Assembly: GCA_033239005.1 (NCBI GenBank) | Contig: BSQZ01000015.1 | Span: forward strand, 10,247,501-10,311,500 | Reading direction: 5' to 3' | Origin: Lamellibrachia satsuma | Taxonomy: Eukaryota > Annelida > Polychaeta > Sabellida > Siboglinidae | Length of the DNA stretch: 64,000 nt | In this document: one piece after another, positions 16,373 to 28,629 of the stretch | Numbering within the stretch: the stretch's first letter is position 1 | Layout of the letters: each line of letters begins with the position of its first letter | The notes under the pieces: model-generated | Database searches by the model: none | Seen by the model: only the letters and a program-made list of their open reading frames with translations | Told to the model about the DNA's origin: nothing | Program-made: the position numbers and the translations under genes

Positions 16373-16505
16373 CAATTGGACGCCCGTGTAATGCGCAGAA
16401 ACAATGGTCAGCAGGCGGATTGATATGCATGTACTTGGTTTTGCTTGTATTGATAAAATAGTCCTTCTTTGCATCAATCGCAGTTCTTAGAGCGTAGTTC
16501 AACAT
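16345..16505 (-). pseudogene. LINE reverse transcriptase fragment
   Basis: The minus strand reads ALRTAIDAKKDYFINTSKTK, YMHINPPADHC, then HGRPIEKVED. The order INxSKTKYM, a beta-turn and IExV before the YLGS position is characteristic of the segment after the RT active site in non-LTR elements. It is only about 50 codons long and its downstream part has been amplified into the 65-bp array. Confidence 0.65.
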
Positions 16506-16509
16506 TGTG

Positions 16510-17890
16510 ATGAACAGGTATGGGACGAGATGGTCTCATTGGAACTAATAATATAAAAATGTGTAACTTCTTCTGGGGCGAATAGAACATAGAATAGATG
16601 TGTATTCATAAATTATCTGTAAGGCTTTGATATTTTTGCATATATCATATATTGTGAGAAATATCAGAAAAATAAGTTCTGAAATTAAAACCTGCAGAAA
16701 AAAGATTGTCATACAAAGTAAGGAAACTGAATGGTTTATAAAAAATATAAAACAAAACGACACAAGCCAAAACTGTCCCACATTGTTTGAGGGTCAACAC
16801 AGTAAGCAGCTTTGGATAAGTGTATTTTATTTTATGATGATAACATTCGCCTATGCTTATGTAGTTCTAGTGTAGTACACGTTTCGTAGATTGTCATACA
16901 TCGACAGCGACAGCTGTAATAATTAAGACAGCGACATGCCAGTATCAGAAAACAGTACAAACCACGAGTATGAAATATACTATATTTTACATTCTCTCCA
17001 ATTCTAGAATATGGCATGTGAGAAAATGTCACGAATGTGTACTAAAAAGTACACAGACAGTAAATGATGACGTGTATCGTGGCAACTGCCCTGCATTCAG
17101 TTACATTAAACGTACTGGGCACGGACCACAGTCAGAATTCATCCGCCATTACATAGATAGAGTCCCAAGGAAAACAATCATTGTGCAGATAGGGTTTATT
17201 TGTGAGAGCAGAAATTGTGTGTATGAGTGAGTAGAAGTGATGTTTTTGTGCACAGTAGCATCTAAGCTTTGAAATGATGCCATTTGTCAGTATGTATACC
17301 AGTTGCGTAATGACACAGTGGCTGTTAGGCAGGATGTACTCATATTTGAGAAACCGGGGAATTTCATGGCAGAAATGCACGGGCCTCATGCTTTGAAGCA
17401 ATTTGTGCGAAAAGGAGGTATGTCATTTTCACGAATTTCGCACACCAGGTGCCTTAGTGGGTCTGTCATTTTCTGTGAATTTTTAACAAAAATTGTAGGA
17501 TAAATTTTCAATGTAGGCGCAAGAATGTTATAATGGTCGTCAATGGGAAAAGTGACTGTGGTCCGTGCCCTACTGAAGATCAGTTAACACATACATGATA
17601 TTATTATTATAGTCCGACTTCAGTGAACATGAAATAATGAGCACTATAAAGATAAAAACATTGCCAGAGTATACAGTACTTACATTCTTCGTTATAGACG
17701 TTTACTGAGTGTTTATGTCATGGTCCACCAAGATGTACATTTGCATAAACATCGTTTAATTATACATTTCGAACATTAAACTGATAGATACAGTGTGTCA
17801 TCGACTCATCAGCAGATCTCCACCTCGTTGACGACAAGTTGTTTAAATCACACAGTATGATAATTTGCAGTGACATCGAAGGCTACCAGT
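16510..17890. other. no recognisable gene
   Basis: AT-rich. Several short open frames have no recognisable domain. No element ends were identified. Confidence 0.35.
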
Positions 17891-18030
17891 CCTTTATGAC
17901 ATTTGTGGCGACAATCTGCCACACCGGTGACGGCAACTCGTCTGTCCGTCATGCAGTCACGTTGAAGACGACCAGTCCTTTGTGACATCTGTGGCGACAG
18001 ACTGCCACACTGGTGACGGCAACTCGTCCC
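17884..18030. repeat. 86-bp tandem duplication
   Basis: Two copies share ACCAGTCCTT and GTGGCGACA followed by CTGCCACAC and GGTGACGGCAACTCGTC, about 86 bp apart. It is GC-richer than its surroundings. Confidence 0.75.
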
Positions 18031-18960
18031 CCCTGCGACGCCTGGCGCGTGGTCTCCGCCGACGAGATCCCAGACAACTTTATATGGAGAAAACGCAATT
18101 AGTCTTAACAAGATTGCCATCGAAGGCAGCAGATGGGGACACATTAAGGACGCTACACGAAGAGTCTACAAGTGTTTAGTTATGCATGGATGCCTCTTTC
18201 TCTTAATTCTGCGAATAAGCATATTGACACTGCAGACTTTTACAAAAATATTGTTTTCAACACCCTGCTTCTCACTTTCAAATGCCCTCACGGGCGTGCA
18301 CCTCCATGCTTATTGGCACTGATCTATCCTTATTACATTACCCGGGTTTCCAGAAAAGTATTCCTTTTCAAATGGAGATGTTTTATTTTAGGAATGGAGA
18401 TTTTTTATGTACCATAGCTATCATACTTACTTATTACTTGTTTAAGTTAAGTTGTGTTTATTATTTTTTTATTTACATAAAACATGGAAAAGACCTCAAG
18501 ACATTTTACGGCATTGCTTGCCAATAGCAGGCAAATTTGGATTTGAAGGTAATTTTGAAGGTAACAAAATTACCTGGGGGAAAATGAAATTTTTTTTTAT
18601 GAATTGACATCTACTGAGACACATCTTTGCAGAAAACCAATTTTTTGTTATGATTTGCAGGTGTAATGTCAACATGTATTTAATTTACACATAAATGTAT
18701 GGAAAAGTTGTCTGCACACCCAATATATGGGGTTGAAATTGTGTAGACGTGCTCTGGGGTCCATGGAGGTGGTTTCTACATTTTTCGATATTTTAAATCT
18801 AATATTTTGAATACTGTCCTAGTTATTTATGTTTGTCTGTATTCCCATAGGGATGCAGATCCGTCCTCATGATATTGAAAAGGGGGTTCGAGGTAACCCC
18901 AGGTACACAATCAGCAGGGGATTTCTGGGATGATTTCTAGCAAATGTTATAGTTAAACAT
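18031..18960. other. no recognisable gene
   Basis: AT-rich with homopolymer T runs. No supported feature. Confidence 0.35.
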
Positions 18961-19020
18961 TCTCTCAAAAAGGGGGTTCATTCGAACCCCCCTCTCCCAT
19001 GAGGAGTGGGGACGGACATG
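18961..19020. other. perfect hairpin GGGGGTTC/GAACCCCC
   Basis: GGGGGTTCATTCGAACCCCC at about 18971-18990 forms an 8-bp stem with a 4-nt loop. A related GGGGGTTCGAGGTAACCCC hairpin lies about 80 bp upstream (18882-18900), and GTCCTC/GGACGG motifs also recur. It may be the end of an unrecognised small element. Confidence 0.5.
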
Positions 19021-19359
19021 GGGTATTATAGATAGAGTGCAAAGTGTGCGTTGCATAAACAACAACTAAAGGCTTAGTCCGAAAAATACAGTGATTAATA
19101 TGTTCTAAACAAAGCAAAAACAAATCACAAGATGCAACTTCTAGATTAATGTGTTTGGACTTTCGAATTCTCTCCCTGTACACTAGGTGGTGCAGTAACC
19201 GCCACAGAGTTTCAACTGCTGGGTTATACTGTCCTCCATCGGGCCAGAGACTGTCACCTTCATTCAATGGTGACAAGAAGATTTAGGTAGAGATGTTCAG
19301 CAACAATAATTGTTGAAAGGCAAAAGACACGGACCAAAGATTTGACTGGGGGGGTGTCA

Positions 19360-21085
19360 CGAATGCATGATGGTGAAGATGATCGGTCAGTTCCTGTCTA
19401 AGAAGCACTTAACAAAGCCATATGTTCTGAGGAACGCAGACATGACACTCCTCGAGAAGACAGCACCAAAGGTTCATGCAAACTTCACTGATGAAAAGTT
19501 GTTGTTGCGAAGAGAACCAAAAGGCGCTTCAACCAAGTTCCCGCTGATCAGGTATCATCAGCATTACAAGGACCGATCAATCAAACCTGATACGAGTATT
19601 GCGTCACATGGTCAGAACGATCATGAATCCAGCTGGACACAAAATCTCTATTCAACATGGCAGATTACGAGAAAGAAACCACTTTCACCTGCTCCGATGG
19701 TCTTCCATTCCGGATAAAGCGTAATGCTAATGACGTGAAGAAGCTTGCTACACATCTGACAAGATTTTATGTGTTCAGAGTACACACTACCTTGGCTGAA
19801 GACAATGAGTAACGACATCTATGGTATAACTGGCAACCAAAGACACTGCATCAAGTGACGTCATCGGTGATCGTCTAACAGCTGAACACTGAGGAAAGCA
19901 GCTCGTTATCACCAACGTGAAGCAACAACAGATTGAGGAAACAGTAGGGTTCCACAACGCACTGAGGAAGCTTTTCACTCGAAAACCCTTGCTGATCTGT
20001 ACAAAGCAACCGTTTCAACCAAGCAGAAAACTATCGAAGTAAAAAATATCTACTGCAGCCATTGCTCAATGCTGTCCCTGCTGGTTGAACAATGGAAATG
20101 GTGAATATTTTTAAGCATCAACTTTCCCCAATGCCGTTTTCGCTGGCCAAGCATGAAGGTGAGATGAACTCGATACCAAAACAAAGCTGATCATCGTCTT
20201 GATGGCTGGACTTCATACACCCTTGGAAGTTCCAGAAGCTGACATGAAGACGTGTGCTGATTGGTGGTCGTGGACTCCCAGCTCTTGGAAAGCCTCATGG
20301 GTGCCAGACATTTGGTAACTGCACTGATTTGTTCATGCAAAATGTGACACGTAACATGTGCACACAACAAGAGTTGATGTGGTATTTTACCGCTACATTG
20401 GGAGGACTCAATCAAGCAGGGACACGGTCAAAGTGAGCAGGCAAGAAAAAGTAAATTCGCAAGCTTGTCAGTGGACAACATGTTCCACTTCCACAGGTTT
20501 GCAGCCAATTCTTTGCCTTGGATGCAAACCAGGCCGATCTTGCCCGGATTTTATCAGAGGTCATTAGGAAGAAGGGGAAAGATCTACAACAACAACAACA
20601 ACAATACAAGCTGTTAGCAGGAGACAGACACAGATGTCATGCTGCTTCTTGGTTGTGATGGAAACTTGCACCGGTTGAGCAGTTTGTGTCATCTGTATGG
20701 CACATGGGAGCAGTCAACCGTCGATCATGCCAGGCTCTTCTTTGGTAACTCTCTGGTAAGGCCAAAATGGGTCTGGAGATGTTACCTTAACCAGAGATAC
20801 CCTGGAACTTCACACTGCATGCGCCATCCACCAGACAAGGATCTGGCAGCATGCAGACCAGGAACATACAGATGTCTCACCTCCCATCGACACCTTGGAT
20901 GAATGAGTCAGGTTGCCTTAAAGCTGTTTGGACATGGCTGCCCTCTATTCCAGATGCCTGTCTGGAGCTTGTGGCCAATCAAAGTGCCTGACAGCCCAAT
21001 GCACTTGCTTCAGAAACAACCTAAATGCACTTAGGTAAGCAGATGTGACATGATCGACTGCAGCAACCCAGCTGGCCAATATACT
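19360..21085 (+). pseudogene. degenerate pseudogene with Cys-rich tail
   Basis: Disconnected plus-strand pieces follow the order of a repetitive, uncharacterised animal protein family that I recognise only by pattern. An N-part at 19367-19717 has PKVHANFTDEKLLLRR. KTLADLYKATVSTKQKT lies at about 19985-20035. A middle part around 20640-20760 is rich in His/Leu, and SIPDACLELV at 20945 is followed by a Cys-rich tail (CLTAQCTCFRNNL). Many stops and frameshifts are present, so it is not expressed as a protein. The family is probably mobile-element derived, since such tails also end integrase-like proteins. Function unknown. Confidence 0.45.
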
Positions 21086-21600
21086 ATTATACATATGCAT
21101 ACGACAATATCTTTCCATTTCTACTGTACCCATTTGGCTAGGCACATCATATGGATGCACAATTTATGTATACTGTCACATCAGAGTGATGGACAATGTG
21201 TTGAACAATATTATATAGTTTGGTAATTGGTAGTAGTAACATACAAAACATACCGGTTAGCAAGGCGAAATGTTACACTTCTGGCATGAACAGTTCACTA
21301 GTTATGGCACATTATACCTTAGGTGTGCGGACATGCCCTATTTTCCCCTAGAACAATTACGTAAATGTAACACAATTTTGCCATCAAGCAAAATCTCATC
21401 TACAATATCATTGTGTACATGTTTGTATGCAAGGAGAGCAGTAACTGTGACTGGCCACACCATACATTTGCCTGCCAAGATCAAAGAGATTGGGGAAGTG
21501 TATGACACTGTGCTCAGGTGCCATAATGAACTGGCTCTAGATAGATAGATGGCTAACTGACAGAAGAGGAATGATGGATGGCTACAAATGTAATGACTTT
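21086..21600. other. no recognisable gene
   Basis: An open frame at 21270-21548 has no domain that I recognise. No element structure is seen. Confidence 0.35.
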
Positions 21601-21604
21601 GAGG

Positions 21605-22540
21605 ATGATATGCAAAATTTTTATTTTTGTGAACAAGATAAACCTAGTTCGAGAGTTAAAAGAAGATGGAGATCAACAACCTTTAGTATACAATCTAGAC
21701 AAATTGGTAAAATGATCTAAAAAAATAGCAGAAACTATTTAATTTAGGAAATATAAATACCTACAAGTAATATATGGGAACATAAAAGTAGAACATAACA
21801 GGGAATGCTGTAGAAAGAAAAGAAATGAGCAACAACTGAAAGTCTCAGAGCACTGTGAGATTATGGCTTCAAAGAAAAATCTAAATATCAGCTTAAATAG
21901 GATAACTATAACATATAAGGAGGAAGAACTAATTGTATACCTCATTACAAGCAACAGTAAGTCCCATTTAGAATATTGTCTACAAGCATAGATGCCACAT
22001 CAATAGAAGGTCATAGACCATTTGGTAAGCATAAAAAGAAGAGGACCTAAACTATCCGGTAACTGCAGAACTGACTGTAGCTATAAAGACGCCCAAAATG
22101 TTGGAATGCAAAACTACAGAACAGGGCATTAAAGAGAGACAAAATCAAAGTTTAAAAAATAATTAACAATTAAAAATATTGATAGAACCGTTTTCTTCAC
22201 AACAACGAAAGACAGTACTAGAGGCGTGAACATGGACGTCCTCGGGGTGGGGGCAAGGGGGGGGCGGATGTGGAATGTTTTTTGGATGTATATCCGTGAG
22301 TTTAAAGTATATGTTAACTTTACATCTTATATATATATATTTCTTTCTTCTTTCTTGCCCCTCCCTGGAAAAATTCCTGTGGATGCCTCTGGGCGTGAAG
22401 CAGCATTACTAAAAGGACAGTAGAATTTGAAATATAAAAGTACTTATTGTTTTATTGAACAATAATTGACTGTCAAGAAATTACCTGCTGACTGTGTAGA
22501 CGCTAGCAGTGTGAATATGTTAAAAAAGCTGCCATATACT
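21605..22540 (+). pseudogene. CR1-like LINE relic, 3' half
   Basis: Heavily decayed plus-strand copy of the same family as 7840-10240. VSEHCEIMASKKNLN, then ITITYKEEELIVYL and SHLEYCLQAW correspond to the post-catalytic RT region. After about 200 bp of unrelated DNA (22230-22440), ADCVDASSVNMLKK corresponds to the conserved C-terminal NCVNASSVNMFKN. Many stops are present. Confidence 0.6.
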
Positions 22541-23990
22541 TCCATGGTACTGCAGTTGCTGTAGTTGCCTGCCCACATCACTGGCATCATAACAAGGACA
22601 AGATAACATACTGCCAATGTAATTTAGTTCCAAATCATGGTTTAGCATTCTGCATTCGTACCCAGAACACATGTTGAGAAGGTTGCATCACAGATGCAGG
22701 GAAACATAGCATCATTTGCTTCATGTTTCACATTTTCTGAACATGCAGGTACATTTGGTTCACATTGATCTCTCATTGCTTCAATGATTATAAAAATGTT
22801 GCCATGTCAACGGTGTTAAGGTAAAGTAATGTACACTGTATTAGTATACTGTGTTGGCATCAGCATATGATACTTACCACCAAATCCCATGTTGAGAGAC
22901 TGCAATGAAAGAAGTGACTGCTTTAGTTATGTCTTCACCACATCTGTTGATATTACTATAGCAACCACCATTGTTTTTTTATTACCAAGCACGATTTATT
23001 TGTATGGAATTATAGCTCATTGACATCAAATCTTCTAATAACTATCAATGTGAGTCTTGTTGTTGTCTTAAGGAGTTACAACGCTGACTGACTAGTATGA
23101 TTTAAACTGGACGATATGCTAAAAGCATTTACAAATATATGAGTACATTACAAATGTCACCTCTTTGTGATATACAACCATGCCGTCTATTTGTATTAAC
23201 TATGCATTAAATTAAATTAAAAGTATGAATGCATCTAATGCTATATACCTACAAAATGTTATATGTTGAATTGTTGTTGTTGTGAGTGAGAATATTTTGT
23301 CATTTCTAGTGCCACACGTGGAAGTTCTATTTGACGTGCCTTACAAGCAACCCACGAATATGCATTAAGTGTAAGACAAGACGACAGTTGTTAGGTCAGA
23401 GAATAATACTATTCTCTTGACAACAAATAAACTGAAATGTGCCTGTCGAAGGAATATGATGGTACAATATGAAAAACTTATCAAGTGGGAACTAACGATG
23501 ACATGTCAACAACCAACACAGTCACATTCCACAACCCTAACAGTGATAATCTAAGCAAACATTTTTCAAACTTTAAGTTATTCCAAAATGGTGACAGCAC
23601 AGAGTGAAATGTTAACGTATTAAAGCATACTTTAATGCATTGTATTTCTAACTGTGAATATACATATTTCCGTTCAAGAAGCAAATTTATATTGTGCAAA
23701 GATGATGAAGACACGATTCCTGACATCCATATTTCAGAGGAATACAGATAAAGATACTTTGTAAACATTCACATAGAGAAAGTGCTGTTCTTCTAGCAAG
23801 ACTTGATTCCAATAATTTATTGACAAAATTCAACTTATAAAATGAGATATTGAGGCATAAAAAAGACATTATAAGTATACATTCTACAAACCACATAATA
23901 AAAAGTCATAGATGAGCTGTTGTCTAACTTTGTAGTAGTTGAACTTTGGTGACACCAAAGGTAAATGATGATTGTTCATCTATAACCAAC
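22541..23990. other. no recognisable gene
   Basis: AT-rich, unannotated. No domain, repeat array or element end was found. Confidence 0.35.
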
Positions 23991-23997
23991 AATGCAC

Positions 23998-24062
23998 AGC
24001 GGACACAGTGGACACAGTGGACACAGTTGACACAGTGGATACAGTGGATACAGTGGACACAG
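23998..24062. repeat. 9-bp tandem repeat
   Basis: Seven copies of GGACACAGT with a few substitutions. Confidence 0.85.
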
Positions 24063-24589
24063 TGCTACATACGTGTTGTGCCATAACTTTTTTGTGATTG
24101 TAGTATGTAAATATTAAAAAAATTTATTTGGAACTTTGACACATAACAACAGCAGTAACGTAACAATGCTTGAACACACTGTATTTTGTGTTTAGTCAGT
24201 AACTTAAATAACAAATAACACATTATGTTAATGTTATTGCAACATTTTTGAAACCCCTGTGATTACGTTGCTGCCGTTTTGGTTAGGTTTTCTGCCATTC
24301 TGCTTTGTAGCTGTATTGACACATACACTGTACCTAGTTCTACTTGTATCCGATCAAGCATAGTGACCATGGGTTGGCATGGAGTAATATAATTAAACAC
24401 AGCTACCTTTCATCATTCAAAGCCATGCAACGGTGAACCATAAGCAAAGTGAACAGAAACTAGGAAGATAATGTTTCCATAAGTTATTGGCAACAATTGG
24501 GCCCAACCTGCCATTTGCTGGTCAGTGTCCATTAACATATTTCTCTTGTCAAAACTGCTGGGCACTCTGCAGTCGTTTCTTGTCACACA

Positions 24590-25272
24590 CTTGCTCCTGG
24601 TCACCTGCTGCTGCCCCAGTGTCTGCACGTTCTGGATCACCTGCCACTGACCCTGGGCCTGCACATTCGGAGTCACCTGCTGCTGGTCCTGGGCCTGCAC
24701 ACCCTGGGTCACCTGCTGCTGGCCTTGGGCCTGCATGCTCTGGGCAACCTGCTGGTGGCCCTGGGCCTGCACGCTCCGGGTCACCTGCTTCAGGACCTGG
24801 GCCTGCATGCTCTGGGTCACCTGCTTCAGGCCATGGGCCTGCATGCTCTGGGTTACCTGCTGCTGGCTGTGGGCCTGCATGCACTGGGTTACCTGCTGCT
24901 GGCCCTGGGCCTGCATGCTCTGGGTTATGAGCTGCTGGCTCTGGGCATGCAACCTCTGGGTTACCTGCTGCTGGCCCTGGGCCTGCACGCTCTTGTTAAC
25001 CTGCTTCAGGCCCTTGGCCTGCATGCTCTGGGTCACCTGCTGCTGGCTGTGGGCCTGCATGCTCTGGGTTACCTGCTGCTGGCCCTGGGCCTGCATGCTC
25101 CGGGTCACCTGCTTCAGGCCTTGGGCCTGCATGCTCTGCATCACCTGCAGTTGGCCCTGGGCATGCATGCTCTGGGTCACCTGCTGCTGGCCCTGGGCCT
25201 GCATGCTCTGGGTCACCTGCTGCTGGCCCTGGGCCTGCATGCTCTGGGTCACCTGCTGCTGGCCCTGGGCAT
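24590..25272. repeat. 36-bp minisatellite, about 19 copies
   Basis: The unit (GCATGCTCTGGGTCACCTGC, then TGCTGGCCCTGGGCCT) has a length divisible by 3 and no stops in most frames. It therefore leaves a 294-codon minus-strand frame of QAQGQQQVTQSM repeats and long plus-strand frames. It lies downstream of the PTP gene end with no identifiable splice context. I treat it as a satellite rather than a gene; a Gln-rich protein cannot be fully excluded. Confidence 0.85.
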
Positions 25273-25680
25273 GGACGTAGTCCAGCAGAATCATCATGAA
25301 TGTGTAGCAGTAGATGTACTCTGCCTACAAGAAACCAGCTGGAGTTCATTTGGTTTAACTGCTCCAAGATACACCAACACAAAATGCATTGCACTCTATT
25401 TTCAATATTATAACAGCACATACATATTTGACTAGGATTTTATAAGACAGCTGTGGCATCACAGGAAGACAGACTGACTGACTGGAGAAGAATTGTTCAT
25501 AAACATTATTTTGGTCAAATGTCAGGTCCATTCAACTGTTGTAATGACTGCTAATTTTTTGATATATTTGGAATTGTGGAGTCATTGATGCTTCAAGACT
25601 ACAAATAAGAAGGAAAACACAAAGTTGACAGCCTAAATGCACAAAAGTAACCAGACCACCTGTCAAACAGCATCCATTAT
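25273..25680. other. no clear gene; possible endonuclease sliver
   Basis: The plus-strand frame at about 25300-25350 reads VDVLCLQETSWSSF, which resembles the DxLCLQET motif of LINE AP endonucleases. It is too short to be sure. Confidence 0.3.
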
Positions 25681-25689
25681 TACAACTAC

Positions 25690-26445
25690 CAAAACTAAAG
25701 AGGATAGCCACCTCAACACCACCTCAATAACACCACATGTTATACTACCAACAACTCCACATGTTATACCACTAACTTCACCAAATGTTATACCACCAAC
25801 AGCACCACATGTTATACCACCAACAACACCATATGTCATGCCATCAATAACACCACCTGTTATACCACTTCAACAACAACACATGTTATACCACCAACAA
25901 CACCACATGTTATGCCACCTCAACAACACCACGTTATACCACATCAAAACACCACATTATACCACCAACAACACCACATGTTATACAACATCAACAACAC
26001 CACATGTTATACCACCTCAACACCACCACATGTTATACCACCTCAACAACACCACATGTTATACCACCTCAACACCACCACATGTTATACCACCTCAACA
26101 ACGCCACATGTTATACCACCTCAACACCACCACATGTTATACCACCTCAACACCACCACATGTTATACCACCTTAACACCACCACATGTTATACCACCTC
26201 AACACCACCACATGTTATGCCACCTCAACACCACCACATGTTATGCCACCTCAACACCACCACATGTTATACCACCTCAACACCACCACATGTTATACCA
26301 TCTCAACACCACCACATGTTATACCACCTCAACACCACCACATGTTATACCACCTCAACACCTCCACATGTTATACCACCTCAACACCACCACATATTAT
26401 ACCACCACTACACCACCACGTATTATACAACAACTACACCATCAA
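25690..26445. repeat. 24-bp minisatellite, about 30 copies
   Basis: Units based on CACCACCACATGTTATACCA and CCTCAA, diverged at the left end and homogeneous on the right. The length is a multiple of 3, which keeps several frames open. Confidence 0.9.
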
Positions 26446-27533
26446 TGTTTCCTTGCTAAAGTATTCAATTAAATCCAATACTTCTTAAAATATATCTACA
26501 TATGGTACTTAGAATATAAGTTCTGTCACTACATGAAATTGGTAATGTCCATGATTTTGACATTTACTGTTTCTAGTTCACTGCTAGGTAATACTATTAA
26601 ATGATGCTAGCTTGTTAAATCAGATGCTTTTGCAAATATACTATTCTACAATTAAATATTATGTGCTCAGTGTACCCATCCTGTACATTCATTTCATTTT
26701 CCATAGCAAGTAGTTATTGTGGTGCTTGTCAGTTCAACATAAACATGGAGAGAAAGAGAAAAAGTGATGACCTATGCCGCTGACTATGTGAAGACCATTA
26801 AAGCATCACACATCACAAACCCAGCAGTCACTGCTGTTAACACTGACATATGCTGCAAAACACTGATATGCGCTGCAAACTATCGCACCACAATAAGCTG
26901 TATTTAATGTTTTTTTAAAGTTGATGAATTTATATAAATGATATATGTTCTGAAACATCATATATGTTGTTGAACACTGACATGTGCTGCAGAACACTGG
27001 CATGTGTGGCAGAACACTGATGTACTGCAGAAGATTGATATGTGCTGCAGAACACTGACAAAAGGTGCAGAAAGATACTGCTCATTGCTCAAGACCCAAC
27101 ATGGCACAAAGATATTACTTACTATGGAAAAATTGTTTTTTAAAGATTACTGCAACAGACAAGTGGTATAAAAATTACAGCATAACAAACATGTGATACA
27201 TCCAACAAGGTGCTGAAACTGCTGATCAAATTACTTCCTGGCAACTGCCATCACCAGCTACACTGAAATGTGGGTGAATGACCTCTAACTTAAGGAAGAA
27301 CTTACTTCCAGCAATGCCATCAGCTACACTTGAATAGTATTTAATAAAAAAATTCAAAGTTGATGAATTTATAAAGCTATATATGTTCTGAAACATCAAA
27401 TACGTTGTAGACTTGGTGTGTCAGAATAGAATGTTGATGTAGTATTACCATTAGCCCAGCAACATGCCAAGACAGAGCACCACCACCTTGACTCACATCT
27501 TCACTCACATCTTGACTCACATATTGCTTCTCG
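26446..27533. other. region 3' of the PTP gene, no gene seen
   Basis: Probably includes the 3' UTR of the minus-strand PTP gene. Degenerate copies of AACACTGACATGTGCTGCAG occur at 26830-27060. No confident polyadenylation signal was identified. Confidence 0.4.
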
Positions 27534-27641
27534 TCAGATGTGCGACTCAGATAATGACAGGAATCTGTTTCGAAAACCTGGCTCATTCTGCAGTACATAC
27601 TGCACCATCTGGCGTATTATGAGATACACAAAGCTGTACTC
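27534..27641 (-). CDS. receptor PTP, last coding exon (D2 C-terminal helix)
   Basis: Encodes EYSFVYLIIRQMVQYVLQNE and 15 more residues, then TGA. It corresponds to the final helix of PTP domains (pattern xQYxFxYxxxxxYL). The acceptor TTTTTCAG precedes GAG in phase 0, which matches the phase-0 donor of the preceding exon at 28287. The tail after the helix is short, so the receptor ends soon after D2, as in R2B receptors. Downstream of the stop is non-coding. Confidence 0.8.
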   Translation of the reverse strand, partial: EYSFVYLIIRQMVQYVLQNEPGFRNRFLSLSESHI

Positions 27642-27779
27642 CTGAAAAACCAGCAGTGATCATACTTTGAGCACAAGTTTATTAATTTACTCTCTACATT
27701 CCTCCACAGTCAATGCAAAAGAAGACAGAAACAGTATTGATATACTGGTGACTGGGCCTCCGTGCTCTTTCTGCAGGTT

Positions 27780-28272
27780 TTAACACACCAAGGTGGCATG
27801 GTATACCAACAAGGTTCTAACACAGCAGGGTGGCATGGTATACCAATCAGGTTCTAAGACACCTGGGTGGCATGATATACCAACAAGGTTCTAAGACATC
27901 TGGGTGACATGGTATACCAACCAAGTTCTAATACACCAGGGTGGCATGGTATATCAACAAAGTTCTAAGACATCTGGGTGACATGGGTATACCAACCAGG
28001 TTATAAGACACACAGGTGACATGGCATACTAACTAGGTGCCAAGACACCCGGGTGACATGGTATACCAACAAGGTTCTAAGACACCCAGGTGACATGGTA
28101 TACCAACCAGGTTATAAGACACACAGGTGACATGGCATACTAACTAGGTTCCAAGACACCCAGGTGACATGGTATACCAACAAGGTTCTAAGACACTCGG
28201 GTGACATGGTATACCAACCAGGTTCTAAGACACCTGGGTGGCATGATATACAAACCAGGTTCTACCACCATG
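27780..28272. repeat. 38-bp minisatellite carrying copies of the PTP donor junction
   Basis: On the minus strand units read AACCTGGTTGGTATACCATG, then TCACCCGGGTGTCTTAG, with a period of about 37-38 bp. The true exon end is AACCTG/GTATGTATAAAG, followed by CACATGGTGGTAG. Units therefore resemble the exon end, donor and first 25 intron bases, so each holds a possible donor GT. The array begins 15 bp inside the intron next to the exon ending at 28287. Confidence 0.75.
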
Positions 28273-28286
28273 TGCTTTATACATAC

Positions 28287-28422
28287 CAGGTTGTCCACCA
28301 ACTGAGGTCTATTCATCTTGACCATGTTGACAGCACGGAAGATGTCAACGACTCCCTCCTCACGTAGTTTGTCCCAGGCTATACTGATGACGCAGTAGCA
28401 GCCACCTCGACTCACCCCATTC
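28287..28422 (-). CDS. receptor PTP exon with D2 signature loop (inactive)
   Basis: Starts in phase 2 after ATTGCAG and ends in phase 0 at AACCTG/GTATGT. Joined to the preceding exon it gives VIS-RNGVSRGGCYC: the PTP signature CxxxxxR with Ser where the catalytic Cys should be, and the Arg kept. It continues VVDIFRAVNMVKMNRPQLVD, the conserved helix following the P-loop. Many D2 domains of receptor PTPs lack activity; loss of the nucleophile here predicts a structural or regulatory, non-catalytic D2. Confidence 0.9.
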
Positions 28423-28629
28423 CTGCAATAACATCTAGCCACATCAAAATCACTTTATTCTGGCAAAACCATTCATTTACCTTCATCCATGCTCTTTCTA
28501 TAAAACGACTGGTAAACAAAACTGGGATACAGCTATTACAATAACATGTTTACTATCTCAATAAAAAAAAAATTCCCAATAGAAATTCAGGAGATTTATT
28601 TTTTTGAGCAGAAGAACAGGATATTGTCA

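Noticed and set aside
18961..19020. GGGGGTTC hairpin as a transcription terminator
   Set aside because: Rho-independent terminators are bacterial; this is an animal genome and no transcript is assigned here.
24413..25297. 294-codon Gln-rich minus-strand frame as a protein gene
   Set aside because: All of it except the ends is a 36-bp satellite and other frames are equally open; no splice or promoter context.
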